A stretch of 64,000 nucleotides of DNA from Denitromonas sp. (GCF_034676725.1 NZ_JAUCBR010000004.1:2123501-2187500); one strand, 5' to 3'; shown: positions 33,600 through 45,915, counted from the stretch's first letter. Program-made: numbers and translations. The notes: generated from the sequence alone by a model not told the origin.

Positions 33600-34619
33600 A
33601 TGGCATGCATTCTCGTCACTGGCGGCGCTGGTTACATCGGCTCGCACACGTGCGTGGCGCTGCTGGCCGCCGGGCATCAGGTGGTGGTGGTCGACAACTA
33701 CAGCAACAGCAAACCGCAGGCGCTGGCGCGCGTGGCGCAGATCGCTGGTCGGGCCGTCGACGCGGTGCATGCGGTCGATATCCGCGACCGCGACGCGCTG
33801 GCGGCGGTGTTCGCCGCACATCCGGTGGATGCGGTGATCCACTTCGCCGGGCTGAAGGCGGTGGGCGAGTCGGTCCAGCAGCCCCATGCCTACTACGACA
33901 ACAATGTCGCCGGTACCCTGGTGCTGCTCGAGGTCATGGCGGCGCACGGCGTCAAGCGCATGGTTTTCAGCTCGTCGGCCACGGTGTACGGCGACCCGGC
34001 CAGCGTGCCGATCCGCGAAGACTTCCCCACCGGCCCGACCAATCCCTATGGGCGCACCAAGTGGATGCTCGAGTTCATCCTGCAGGATGTGGCCGCCGCC
34101 GATGCTGATTGGGATATTGCCCTGCTGCGCTATTTCAATCCCGTCGGTGCCCACCCGTCCGGCCTGATCGGCGAGGACCCCAACGGCATTCCGAACAACC
34201 TGATGCCCTTTGTGAGCCAGGTCGCCGTGGGCAAGCTGGCCGAGCTGAGCGTGTTTGGTGACGACTACGCCACTGTCGACGGCACTGGCGTGCGTGACTA
34301 CATCCATGTGGTCGATCTGGCAGCCGGCCATGTGCGGGCCGTCGAGCGGCTGATGCAGGGGGCCGGTGTGCTCACGCTCAACCTGGGCACGGGGCGCGGC
34401 TACAGCGTGCTGGAAGTGGTCAAGGCCTTTGAGCAGGCGTCGGGCCGGCCGGTGCCCTACCGGATCGCGCCGCGCCGCGCCGGCGACATCGCGCAGTGCT
34501 ACGCCGATCCGGCGCGGGCCGAGGCCGAGCTGGGGTGGCGGGCCGAGCATGACCTGGCCGACATGTGCGCCGATGCGTGGCGCTGGCAGTCGGGCAACCC
34601 GGACGGCTACGGCCGGTAG
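33600..34619 (+). CDS. galE: UDP-glucose 4-epimerase
   Basis: GalE interconverts UDP-glucose and UDP-galactose using bound NAD+, feeding exopolysaccharide and lipopolysaccharide synthesis. The 339-aa product has the NAD-binding motif GGAGYIGSH at residues 8-16. The catalytic serine lies in SSSATVYG, and the YxxxK motif is YGRTK. The ATG at 33600 gives the normal N terminus (MACILVTGGAGYIGSH), while the frame stays open upstream. No sugar gene cluster surrounds it. Confidence 0.93.
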   Translation: MACILVTGGAGYIGSHTCVALLAAGHQVVVVDNYSNSKPQALARVAQIAGRAVDAVHAVDIRDRDALAAVFAAHPVDAVIHFAGLKAVGESVQQPHAYYDNNVAGTLVLLEVMAAHGVKRMVFSSSATVYGDPASVPIREDFPTGPTNPYGRTKWMLEFILQDVAAADADWDIALLRYFNPVGAHPSGLIGEDPNGIPNNLMPFVSQVAVGKLAELSVFGDDYATVDGTGVRDYIHVVDLAAGHVRAVERLMQGAGVLTLNLGTGRGYSVLEVVKAFEQASGRPVPYRIAPRRAGDIAQCYADPARAEAELGWRAEHDLADMCADAWRWQSGNPDGYGR

Positions 34620-34668
34620 GCGGCGGGGGACTGGACGTTGTCTTGGCCTGCGCTTATGATGCGTTTTG

Positions 34669-34680
34669 TTTTGCACAAAA
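34669..34680. promoter_or_regulatory. Candidate MarR operator
   Basis: The dyad TTTTG-CA-CAAAA ends 7 nt before the start of the MarR-family gene. It lies just downstream of a TATGAT -10-like box (34655-34660). MarR proteins often repress their own promoters at such short AT-rich dyads. This rests on position only. Confidence 0.3.
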
Positions 34681-34687
34681 GTAAATC

Positions 34688-35164
34688 ATGAGCACCTCCG
34701 TCTCCGGTTCGACCACACATGAAGCCCTGCGCCTGTTCCGCGCCATCTATGCGGCGGTGCGCCACCATCTGCAGAGCATCGAGCGCCGTTGCGGCGCCAG
34801 CGGCGCGCAGGTATGGGCGCTGGCGCTGCTGGCGCGGCAGCCGGGCATGCGCGTGACCGAGCTGGCCGATGCCATGGCGATCCATCCGTCGACCGCCAGC
34901 AACCTGCTGGCCAAGGCCGAAAAGGCCGGGCTGCTGCGCCGCGAGCGTTCGCAGGCCGACCAGCGCGTGGTCAAGCTCTATCTGACCGACGCCGGCAGCG
35001 ACACGCTGGCCAAGGCGCCGGAGCCGGTTGCCGGCCTGCTGCCCGACGCGCTGGCCCGGCTGCCGCAGGACGTGTTGCTGCGTCTGAGCGGCGATCTGCA
35101 CACGCTGGCCAAGAGCATGGCGGTGCAGGAAGATGCCGCCGGCCGGCCGTTCTCTGATCTCTGA
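34688..35164 (+). CDS. MarR-family transcriptional regulator
   Basis: The 158-aa product shows the MarR winged helix-turn-helix. The recognition helix region is VTELADAMAIHPSTASNLLA and the wing contains RRERSQADQRVVKLYLTDAG. These dimeric regulators usually repress neighbouring transport or stress genes and release DNA on binding small ligands. A cation/proton antiporter gene starts 24 nt after it on the same strand and is its likely target. Confidence 0.85.
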   Translation: MSTSVSGSTTHEALRLFRAIYAAVRHHLQSIERRCGASGAQVWALALLARQPGMRVTELADAMAIHPSTASNLLAKAEKAGLLRRERSQADQRVVKLYLTDAGSDTLAKAPEPVAGLLPDALARLPQDVLLRLSGDLHTLAKSMAVQEDAAGRPFSDL

Positions 35165-35188
35165 GCGACCCGCTGCGACTGCGCCGCC

Positions 35189-36481
35189 ATGAACTGGCCG
35201 TTCCTGCCCGCGTGGCCACCCGATTTCAACGGTTTCGTCCTGTTCGGCCTGCTCATGCTTGCCGGCCTGGTCGGCGGCGAGCTGGCGCATCGTAGCGGTG
35301 TCCTGCCCCGGATCACCGGCTTCATCGCTATCGGTTTTGTCCTTGGCCCGAGTGTGGCCGGGTTGGTCACCCCCGAGATGCTCGACGGCGCGCAGGTGTT
35401 CGTGGATGTTGCCCTCGGCCTGATCCTGTTCCAGCTCGGGCGGCTGCTCGACCTGTCGCTGGCCTGGCGGGAGCGCCCGCTACTGGCTGCCGCGGTGGCC
35501 GAGGCCGGCCTGGCCTTTGCCGCGGTGTTCCTGATCCTGATGCAGTTCGACATCGCGCCCATCCAGGCGGCGGTGGCTGCCGCCATCGGCATTTCGTCCT
35601 CACCGGCGGTGGTGCTGCTGGTGGTGCGCGAACTCGGCGCCAAGGGGCCGCTGACCGATCGCAGCCTGATGCTGGTGGCGATGAACAACATCTTCTCCTT
35701 CCTTGCCTATACCGCGCTGCTGCCCTTCATCCACTACGCGCACAACTCGGGCTGGGAGATCGCCGTGCTCGAGCCGCTCTATGTGCTGGGTGTGTCGGTG
35801 GGGATCGCCGGTGTGTTCTCCTGGCTGCTGCTGCAACTGGCGCGCCTGCTGCCGAAGGAGGAGACCACCCAGTTCGCGTTGCTGATCGGCATGATCGTCG
35901 GCACCGTCGGCGTTGCCCAGCTGGCCAATGGCTCGATGCTGCTGAGCCTGCTCGCGCTGGGCGTGATGACGCGCAATCTGGATCGCCAGTCGCATGTGTT
36001 GCCGGTCGATTTCGGCAGCGGCGGCGAGATCTTCTTCGTCATCCTGTTCGTGGTGGCGGGGGCGCGCCTGCACCTGTCCGACCTGAGTTCGGCCGGCTTC
36101 GCCGCCGTCGCCTTCGTGCTGGCCCGTTTCGTGGGCAAGAGCCTGGGCGTGATGATCCTGACCCGCGGCGGGCTGGATGTTCGCCAGTCGGCCCTGACCG
36201 GCCTGACCCTGGTGCCGATGGCCGGCATGGCGATCGGGCTGACGCAGATGACGGCGGCACGCTATCCGGAGTTTGCCGCCACCTTGTCGGCCATCGTGCT
36301 CGGCGCCATCGTCATCCTCGAGACGATCGGCCCGGTGCTGACCGAATACGCGCTCAAGCGCAGCGGCGAGGTGCCCGGTGTCGGTCGCGGCGGGGCCTCC
36401 GATGAGGCCACCCACGATGCGTTGGCTCCGCTGAGTGTGCCGCCGATCGATCCGCCCGTGCCGGAGAACAAAGATGCGTAA
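35189..36481 (+). CDS. CPA2-family cation/proton antiporter (KefB/GerN-like)
   Basis: The 430-aa membrane protein has about 12-13 hydrophobic segments and a Na+/H+ exchanger-type fold. Typical sequences are GFIAIGFVLGPSVAGLV early and AAIGISSSPAVVLLVVRELG in the middle. It lacks the cytoplasmic TrkA-N domain of Kef potassium channels and ends with a short proline-rich tail, so it is probably a stand-alone Na+ or K+/H+ exchanger. The ion cannot be told from sequence. It follows a marR gene, and its last 8 nt overlap the LapA-domain gene. Confidence 0.82.
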   Translation: MNWPFLPAWPPDFNGFVLFGLLMLAGLVGGELAHRSGVLPRITGFIAIGFVLGPSVAGLVTPEMLDGAQVFVDVALGLILFQLGRLLDLSLAWRERPLLAAAVAEAGLAFAAVFLILMQFDIAPIQAAVAAAIGISSSPAVVLLVVRELGAKGPLTDRSLMLVAMNNIFSFLAYTALLPFIHYAHNSGWEIAVLEPLYVLGVSVGIAGVFSWLLLQLARLLPKEETTQFALLIGMIVGTVGVAQLANGSMLLSLLALGVMTRNLDRQSHVLPVDFGSGGEIFFVILFVVAGARLHLSDLSSAGFAAVAFVLARFVGKSLGVMILTRGGLDVRQSALTGLTLVPMAGMAIGLTQMTAARYPEFAATLSAIVLGAIVILETIGPVLTEYALKRSGEVPGVGRGGASDEATHDALAPLSVPPIDPPVPENKDA

Positions 36482-36776
36482 TGTCCTGCTGACCGTGTCG
36501 GTGGTGCTCGCCGCGGTCTTCATGCTGCAGAATTTCCATTCGATCGAGTTGAGTTTCGTTGTCTGGCGGATCCAGACCTCGGTGGCGATGGCTCTGCTCT
36601 GGGCTGTTGTGCTCGGTGGCCTGATCGGCGTGCTGGCGATGCTGCCGTGGACCCTGCGCACGCGCCGCGAGGCGCGCCAGGTGCGCCATCAACTCGATGC
36701 GGCGGCCGCCTTGCCGAAACCCTCATCGACCACGACACCGCCACCCCCGCGCCGGCCGCCGGAGACGTCGCAGTGA
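36474..36776 (+). CDS. LapA-domain (DUF1049) membrane protein
   Basis: The 100-aa product has two membrane helices (about 2-22 and 37-60) with the conserved LQNFHSIELSFVVWRI between them. A basic stretch and a proline-rich tail follow. LapA proteins of E. coli work in lipopolysaccharide assembly and control with LapB, but no lapB lies nearby here. The start overlaps the antiporter gene by 8 nt, which suggests a marR-antiporter-lapA-like operon. Confidence 0.75.
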   Translation: MRNVLLTVSVVLAAVFMLQNFHSIELSFVVWRIQTSVAMALLWAVVLGGLIGVLAMLPWTLRTRREARQVRHQLDAAAALPKPSSTTTPPPPRRPPETSQ

Positions 36777-36859
36777 TGGCCCTGACGTAATTGTCGCCAC
36801 CGGCGCCGGTGGGGGCGCTGGAGTTGCGGGTCAGCTGCGAGGCGCTGGCGTGGCCTGCG

Positions 36860-37171
36860 TTACCAGTTGCGGCGAATGCGGTTGCGGTGCTGGACGTCGC
36901 TGGGCAGCAGCTTCTGCATGGCTTCGAAGCGCGCCTCGAGCAGTTTGGCGGCCTCGTCGAAGCTGCTGCGCTGTAGCTGTGGCAGCTCGCTCTGGCGGGC
37001 GATGAGGCGGGCGAGCAAGTCGATGTGATGCTTGCGCTGCTGGCTGTCGGCCGGCAGGAAGACGCCGAGGCCGGCTTTTTCGAGGGTGTCGAGCACCTTG
37101 AGCCGACGCTCGACGCGGCGCAGATAGCGGCTCTGAGGGTCTTGGGCGACAGACGGTGTCGGATCCGGCAT
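36860..37171 (-). CDS. Conserved hypothetical protein, charged and helical
   Basis: The 103-aa product begins MPDPTPSVAQDPQSRYLRRV and appears to be soluble and mainly alpha-helical. It has no signal peptide or known motif that I recognise. AGGAGG-like bases precede the ATG. It lies between the LapA-domain gene (convergent) and the PfpI gene (same strand, 146 nt upstream). Its codon use resembles that of its neighbours, so I consider it real, with unknown function. Confidence 0.6.
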   Translation of the reverse strand: MPDPTPSVAQDPQSRYLRRVERRLKVLDTLEKAGLGVFLPADSQQRKHHIDLLARLIARQSELPQLQRSSFDEAAKLLEARFEAMQKLLPSDVQHRNRIRRNW

Positions 37172-37317
37172 GACGGGCCTCCTTGGTGCGGAAATCGGCA
37201 GGGTTCGGCCCCGCAGCGGGGCGGCCGAGCTGTCGAAGCTAGCACAAGGCGCCCGGGGCCGGCGCCGCTTTCCCGCTGCCCGGCGGGCAGGGGGCGCCGG
37301 CCGGGGCGGTTGGCCGT

Positions 37318-37899
37318 TCAGGCGTGGTGAATGGTGGTGCCGAGCAGGGCCAGGAACTGGGCGATCCACTGCGGATGCGCCGGCCAGGCGGGGGCGGACA
37401 CCAGGTTGCCGTCGGTCATGGCGCTGTCGACCGCGATCTCTTCGTAGTGCCCACCGGCGGCGCGCACGTCGGGCCCGCAGGCCGGGTAGGCGGTGCAGTG
37501 CTTGCTGCGCAGCACGTCGGCGGCGGCCAGCACCTGCAGCCCGTGGCACACCGCGGCAATCGGTTTACTGGCCTGGTCGAAGTGGCGCACGATGTCGAGC
37601 ACACGGGCGTTGAGGCGGATGTATTCGGGGGCTCGCCCGCCAGGGATGCACAGGCCGTCGTAGTCGGCCGGGTCGATGGCGTCAAAGCTGGCGTTGAGGG
37701 TGAAGTTGTGGCCACGCTTTTCGGTGTAGGTCTGGTCGCCCTCGAAGTCGTGGATGGCCGTGGCGATCTGCTCCCCGGCCTGTTTGCCGGGACACACGGC
37801 ATGGACGGTGTAGCCGACGGCCAGCAGGGCCTGGAAGGGCACCATCAGTTCGTAGTCTTCGACGAAATCGCCGGCCAGTATCAGAATCTTGCGTGTCAT
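37318..37899 (-). CDS. DJ-1/PfpI family protein
   Basis: The 193-aa product has the class I amidotransferase-like fold of DJ-1/PfpI proteins, which act as glyoxalases/deglycases, proteases or stress chaperones. The nucleophile elbow is AAVCHGLQVL, with cysteine 118 followed by histidine 119. An acidic residue near position 15-17 (DFVEDYE) completes the usual site. AGGAGG precedes the ATG at 37899. No neighbour identifies a substrate. The 146 nt after its stop contain GC-rich dyads but no clear T run. Confidence 0.85.
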   Translation of the reverse strand: MTRKILILAGDFVEDYELMVPFQALLAVGYTVHAVCPGKQAGEQIATAIHDFEGDQTYTEKRGHNFTLNASFDAIDPADYDGLCIPGGRAPEYIRLNARVLDIVRHFDQASKPIAAVCHGLQVLAAADVLRSKHCTAYPACGPDVRAAGGHYEEIAVDSAMTDGNLVSAPAWPAHPQWIAQFLALLGTTIHHA

Positions 37900-38016
37900 T
37901 GTCGTCTCCTCCTGAAGGGTGGGCGCCGTGCGGTGATGACATCGTCGCGGCGGCAACTACACTGTAGGGAGTCGACGATTCGTCGGGGTAGTAGCGAGGT
38001 GCTACAAGGAGTCGCC

Positions 38017-38307
38017 ATGTGCAATCTGTATTCGGGGCAGGACCCGGCCAACTATGAAACCGTGAAGCGGTCGGTGCGCCTCAACGGCCATGTCACCAGC
38101 GTGGCGCTGGAGCGCCAGTTCTGGGACATTCTCGAGCGCCTGGCGGCGACCGAGGGCTTTAGCCTGGCGCAGTTTCTTGCCCGCCTGCATGACGAACACC
38201 TGGCCCGGCATGGTGATGTCAGCAATTTCTCGTCCCTGCTGCGGGTGGCCTGCACCATCTATCTGAGCCGCGGCGAGCGGCCCTCGGGCGAGGCCGCCGC
38301 CGCTTGA
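38017..38307 (+). CDS. Ribbon-helix-helix domain protein (RHH_4-like)
   Basis: The 96-aa product resembles small proteins with a ribbon-helix-helix DNA-binding fold. SVRLNGHVTSVALERQFWDI would be the ribbon and first helix, and EGFSLAQFLARLHDE the second. The downstream segment SNFSSLLRVACTIYL is typical of this family in alpha- and betaproteobacteria. Its target is unknown. It is divergent from the PfpI gene and converges, 10 nt apart, with the c-di-GMP gene. Confidence 0.65.
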   Translation: MCNLYSGQDPANYETVKRSVRLNGHVTSVALERQFWDILERLAATEGFSLAQFLARLHDEHLARHGDVSNFSSLLRVACTIYLSRGERPSGEAAAA

Positions 38308-38317
38308 ACCCGGCGAA

Positions 38318-40865
38318 TCAGCCGGCGGCGATGCTCACAGGGACGCCCGGCATCTGGCGGCTGGGCCGGCCAATGAGATAGCCCTGCGCGTAGTCGATGC
38401 CGATTTCTTCCAGCAAGGTGAGGATCTCGGCGTTTTCGACGAATTCGGCGATGACCTGAATGTCGAGCTGGCGGGCCAGGGCCGTGATGCTGCGCACGAA
38501 GACCTGGTCGCGGTCGTTGTGGAGCATGTTGGCCACGAAATCCCCTTCGATCTTGAGGAAGTCGAAGGTGAAGTTGCGCAGGTAGTGGAAGGAGGAGAAA
38601 CCCGAGCCGAAGTCGTCGATGGCCAGCTTGAAGCCCTCGGCGCGCAGCTCCGACAGGAAGCGTTGCATCAGGCTGAGGTTCTTGACCGTGTCGCGCTCGG
38701 TGATCTCGAACACGATGCGCTCGGGCGGGAAGCCCGAGTTGGCGACGATGGTGCGCAAGGTGGAAGTGAATTCCGACAGCACCAAGGCGCGCGGCGAGAG
38801 GTTGAAGAACAGGTAGCCGTCGTAGTCGGTGCCTGCCACGCGGGCCAGCGCGGCTTCAATCACGATGGCGTCGAGGCGGTGGATGACGCCAACCTTCTCG
38901 GCAATCTCGATGAACTGGTCGGCGCGAATCACCTCGCCGTTGATCTCGATGCGCGAGAGCACCTCGACCGCCGCCACCTGTTTGTTGGCAATGCCCATGA
39001 TCGGCTGGAAATACGGGGTGATGCGCTTTTCTTCGACCGCCGCCAGCACCGCCACGCCCATCTCCGACAGATCGCGGAAGACGGTCATCACGTCGGCGTT
39101 GGTGGGCAGGCGAACCCGCTCCTTGCCCTCGGCCTTGGCGCGATACATCATCGAGTCGGCAAACAGGAAGAGGTCTTTCGGGTCGGCCGCGTGGTCGGGA
39201 TAGACCGCCACGCCGATGGATGCCGAGGCGTGCAGGCGATCGCCGTTCTTGGCTTCGATCGACACGCTGCGCGCCACTTCGAGCACGCGCTGCGCCACGG
39301 TGTAGCCCTGCTCCATGTCGGCCTCGGGCAGCACCACCACGAACTCGTCGCCGCCGTAGCGGGCGAAGATGTCGCCCGGGCGCAGCGCCTCGCCGACCCC
39401 GGTGGCGAACTGCTGCAGGAAGCGGTCACCGCAGGCGTGGCCGTAGTGGTCGTTGATCAGCTTGAAGTTGTCGAGGTCGAGCAGCAGCAGGGTGAAGGGC
39501 GTCGAATGGCGCTGGCTGCGGCCGACTTCATAGCCCAGCAGTTCCCAGAACACGCGCTGGTTGTAGAGCCCGGTGAGGGGGTCGCGGGTGGCGTAGTATT
39601 CCAGGTCGCGGGTGTATTTGTGGATGGCCTTGATCGAGCCGACCACGTTGAGCAGGGTTCGACAGGATGCTCTCGAGGACCAGCATGTGGGTCTGGTCGG
39701 TGAGGGTGTCGGCATGCACGCCGATGCCGACGATGCCACCGATCTTGGGCTGCTCGACGAACAGCGACTTGATCTTGAGCGCCAGCTCCGTGGCGTTCAT
39801 GGTGGTTGCGAGCGGGGTGTCGCTGTCATGGTGGTGGCGCAGCGTGATCTCGGCCGGGCCGGACAGCCGGGGGTGATGCTTCACCGCGTCGGCGATCTGC
39901 TGCTCGACCAGCGTGCGCAGCGCGTCGCTGGGCCGGCCATGCCAGAACACCTCGACATCGAAGGCTTCGTCGTCGATCTGGAACACCGAGAACAGCACAT
40001 GCACTTCGATCACCGCGTTGATGTCGGTGAGCAACTGGTTGACGTATTCGCGCCAGTCGCGGATGACCTCGGAGGTGATGACGAATTTCTCGAGCAGCCC
40101 GATCTCGAACAGCAGGATGTCCTTGTCCACCGCGATCGAGCGCAGGCGCATGGCCAGCGTGCCCAGGGCTTGCTGGATGCGGGCGATCTCGGCAAAGGGC
40201 TGGGTGTCGCTCGGATTGCTCAGAGCCTTCAGGTCGGCGATGCTGCCGATGGTATTGACCTGTTCCTCGACGACCTCGACGCTGCGTCCGATGCGGCGGC
40301 TGACCCACCACACGCCGCCCGAGGCGATGCCGATGCCCAGCAGGATGCTTGGCATGGCGCTGAAGAAGAAGGCCCACAGCGCTTCGGAGACCACTTGCGA
40401 CAGCGGTGCGCGCACCTCGATGGCGCCGAGCACCTGGCCTTCGTGCGCCAGGTTGTGGCAGCTCAGGCAGCGCGCTTCGGCGATGAGCGGGAAGACGCTG
40501 CGCAGATTGCCGTTGGCGGCCTGTTCGCGCGGCTCGCCGGAGTCGAGGACGTCGCGCAGCAGCGGATCGGCGGCGCGATCGGCCGGGGTGGCGCCGGGCG
40601 CCGCCGTGTTGTGGATGCGGATGGTGGTGTCGGGGTTGCTGGCGCGCAGGGCTGCGTTGAAGGCCCGCGCCTGGTCCGGATACCACCCGGTGTTCATCAC
40701 CTCATAGAGCATGGCCTGCGTCAGGCGCGCGCTTTCCTCGGCCTGGTGACGGGCATGGCGGGTCAGCGTCTCGTTGAACCCGCTGCCAACGGCATACCAG
40801 CTGCCGCCGACGAAGACGAGCCCGACCAAGGCCGAGGTCAGCAGGATGAAGAGGCGGATGCTCAT
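38318..40865 (-). CDS. Membrane GGDEF/EAL protein with periplasmic CxxCH haem motif, one frameshift
   Basis: Two membrane helices (about 5-27 and 163-188) flank a periplasmic domain with a c-type haem motif CLSCH at 133-137, as in Tll0287/DUF3365-like sensors. A cytoplasmic region, a GGDEF cyclase domain (RYGGDEFVVVLPEA with an RPGD inhibitory-site motif upstream) and an EAL phosphodiesterase domain follow. The EAL signature reads EVL, but FNLSP, ITERD, DDFGSG and AEFVEN are all present, so activity is likely. A single-base shift in GTTCGAC (39657-39663, + strand) splits the gene. Corrected length is about 848 aa. It probably couples redox or ligand sensing to c-di-GMP. Confidence 0.85.
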
Positions 40866-40890
40866 GGCGCGGCCGTGGGCGAGAAATGGG

Positions 40891-40936
40891 GATTCAACGC
40901 TACCCGCATGGACGCGGGATGAATTTGCGTTGAATC
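40891..40936. repeat. Inverted repeat between uvrA and the GGDEF/EAL gene
   Basis: GATTCAACGC (40891-40900) and GCGTTGAATC (40927-40936) are perfect complements. An inner stem pairs CCCGC (40903-40907) with GCGGG (40914-40918). It lies 26 nt upstream of the minus-strand start at 40865 and downstream of uvrA. It could be an operator or a leader hairpin for the c-di-GMP gene. There is no T run, so it is not a standard terminator. Confidence 0.7.
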
Positions 40937-40972
40937 AAATATTTCGTTACATCCGCCGGAAACCGTTGTGAT

Positions 40973-43810
<2,838 letters not shown>

Positions 43811-43960
43811 GCCAGGCTTCGTGACCGAGTTTGGGCTGCACCAGGGCAGGTCGATTGAGATCTCGCCGGTCAGCCTGTCAGTCGATCGTGCACTGCAGCC
43901 CGCCGGGCGCAACCTGCTAATATACGCAATTCACTTCGCCCGGACCAAGTTTCGTCCCCC

Positions 43961-45316
43961 ATGGCCGATACCGACACCATGACATCCGCCGAACGGCGCA
44001 CCGGCGCGTCGCTGGCAGGCATTTTCGGCCTGCGCATGCTCGGCCTGTTCCTGATCCTGCCCGTGTTCGCGGTCTATGCGCGCGGCCTGCCGGGCGGCGA
44101 CAACCTCACCCTGGTGGGGCTGGCGCTGGGTATCTACGGGCTCACCCAGGCGTGTTTCCAGATCCCCTTCGGCATCGCCTCCGACCGTTTCGGCCGCAAG
44201 CCGGTGATCATCTTCGGTCTGCTGCTGTTTGCCGCCGGCTCGGCCATGGCCGCGATGGCCCACAGCCTGCCGTGGATCATCGCCGGCCGCGCCCTGCAGG
44301 GCGCCGGCGCCATTTCCGCCGCCGTTACCGCGCTGGCCGCCGACCTCACCCGCGAGCAGCACCGCACCAAGGTGATGGCCATGATCGGCTCCAGCATCGG
44401 GCTGGTCTTTGCCGTGTCGCTGGTCGCCGCGCCCGTGCTGTACGCCGCCATCGGCATGGCCGGCATCTTCTGGATGACCGCCGGGCTCGCGCTGTTTGCC
44501 ATCGTGGTGCTGCGCCGCGTGGTGCCCAACCCGCCCCGGGTCGAGGCCAAACCGGTGCGTTTCGCCGGCGTGCTGCGCGATACCCAGTTGCTGCGGCTCA
44601 ATCTCGGTATCTTCACCCTGCACACGGTGCAGATGGCCATGTTCGTGGTGGTGCCGGCGGCGCTGGTCGCCCGCGGCAACCTGCCGGTGGCCGAACACTG
44701 GAAAATCTATCTGCCCGCCGTGCTGGTCAGCTTCGCGCTGATGATCCCCGCGATCATCGTGGCCGAGCGCAAGAACCGGCTCAAGCCCATCTTCATGGCG
44801 GCCATCGCCCTGCTCTCGCTCACCCAGATCGGCCTGCTGTTCGGCCGTGAGCAGGTGTGGCAGATGGCGGTGCTGCTGGTCGCCTTCTTCGTGGCCTTCA
44901 ATATTCTCGAAGCCACACTGCCCTCGCTGGTCTCGCGCGTCGCGCCGCCGGCCTCCAAGGGCGCGGCACTGGGCGTCTATAACACCAGCCAGGCGCTCGG
45001 CCTGTTTCTTGGCGGCATGCTCGGCGGTGCGCTCAGCCAGCACCTCGGGCCGGACAGCGTGTTCGTGGTCACCGCGCTCATGGCCCTGCTGTGGCTGGGC
45101 GTGGCCATGACCATGCTGCCGCCGCCCAAAGTGGCCGCGCGCAGCTACCCGATCGCCGCCACGGTAGACATCGACGCCGTACGCCGGCAAATTCTCGATT
45201 TGCCCGGCGTACGTGAAGCGGTCATCGAACATGATGCGCGCATGGCGCATCTCAAAGTCAATCTGGACCGGTGGGACGAATCCCGCCTGCGCCAACTCAT
45301 CGGAGGAGAAGTCTGA
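43961..45316 (+). CDS. MFS transporter, YajR-like, with C-terminal soluble domain
   Basis: The 451-aa product has 12 membrane helices and the MFS loop motif FGIASDRFGRKPVII (about 68-82). After the last helix (about residue 385) comes a 65-residue ferredoxin-like domain (VDIDAVRRQILDLPGVREAV) similar to the YAM domain of E. coli YajR. The substrate is unknown, and drug or metabolite efflux is typical. The gene stands between uvrA and ssb, and ssb starts 1 nt after its stop. This order is widespread in betaproteobacteria. Confidence 0.85.
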   Translation: MADTDTMTSAERRTGASLAGIFGLRMLGLFLILPVFAVYARGLPGGDNLTLVGLALGIYGLTQACFQIPFGIASDRFGRKPVIIFGLLLFAAGSAMAAMAHSLPWIIAGRALQGAGAISAAVTALAADLTREQHRTKVMAMIGSSIGLVFAVSLVAAPVLYAAIGMAGIFWMTAGLALFAIVVLRRVVPNPPRVEAKPVRFAGVLRDTQLLRLNLGIFTLHTVQMAMFVVVPAALVARGNLPVAEHWKIYLPAVLVSFALMIPAIIVAERKNRLKPIFMAAIALLSLTQIGLLFGREQVWQMAVLLVAFFVAFNILEATLPSLVSRVAPPASKGAALGVYNTSQALGLFLGGMLGGALSQHLGPDSVFVVTALMALLWLGVAMTMLPPPKVAARSYPIAATVDIDAVRRQILDLPGVREAVIEHDARMAHLKVNLDRWDESRLRQLIGGEV

Positions 45317-45317
45317 A

Positions 45318-45830
45318 ATGGCATCGGTCAACAAAGTGATTCTGGTCGGCAACCTGGGGCGTGACCCGGAGATCCGCTACGCCCCGTCCGGCGACGCCAT
45401 CTGCAACGTCAGCATCGCCACCACGGATACCTGGAAAGACAAGCAGACCGGCGAAAAGAAAGAAGCCACCGAATGGCACCGTGTGGTGTTCTTCGGCAAG
45501 CTGGCCGAAATCGTCGGGCAATACCTCAAGAAAGGCCGCGCCATCTATGTGGAGGGCCAGTTGCGCACCCGCAAATGGCAAGACCAGAACGGCCAGGACC
45601 GCTACACCACCGAAATCCGCGCCACCGAAATGCAGATGCTCGGCGGCCGTGACAGTGGCGGTGGTGGCGGCGACGCGCCGATGGACGACGGCGGCTATGA
45701 CCAGCGCCCGGCCAGCCGCCCGGCGCCGCAGCAGCAGCGCCCGCAGCAAGGTGGCGGCGGCAACCGTCCGGCACCGGCCAGCGGGTCGGGCGGGGGCTTT
45801 GGCGATTTCGACGACGATATTCCTTTCTAA
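45318..45830 (+). CDS. ssb: Single-stranded DNA-binding protein
   Basis: SSB coats single-stranded DNA during replication, recombination and repair and recruits partners through its tail. The 170-aa product has the OB fold (MASVNKVILVGNLGRDPEIR, ATEWHRVVFFGKLAEIVGQY), a Gly/Gln/Pro-rich linker and the conserved acidic tip DFDDDIPF. The ATG at 45318 lies just after GGAGGAG and 1 nt after the MFS stop, so the two genes are coupled. A terminator follows. Confidence 0.96.
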   Translation: MASVNKVILVGNLGRDPEIRYAPSGDAICNVSIATTDTWKDKQTGEKKEATEWHRVVFFGKLAEIVGQYLKKGRAIYVEGQLRTRKWQDQNGQDRYTTEIRATEMQMLGGRDSGGGGGDAPMDDGGYDQRPASRPAPQQQRPQQGGGGNRPAPASGSGGGFGDFDDDIPF

Positions 45831-45857
45831 AGGCATCCGTCCGTCGAAGAATGAAAA

Positions 45858-45884
45858 ACGGAGTCCTTCGCGGGCTCCGTTTTT
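45858..45884 (+). terminator. Intrinsic terminator after ssb
   Basis: ACGGAGTCC (45858-45866) pairs with GGGCTCCGT (45872-45880), followed by TTTT and preceded by an A tract. The A and T tracts on both sides would let it act in both directions between ssb and the convergent LTxxQ-type gene. Confidence 0.88.
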
Positions 45885-45915
45885 CGTTCTGGCTTGAGCC
45901 AGGCGTGGCGTCGTC

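Noticed and set aside
36797..36810. CACCGGCGCCGGTG palindrome after the LapA-domain gene
   Set aside because: It has no loop and no T run, and could arise by chance in GC-rich DNA. It is not called a terminator.
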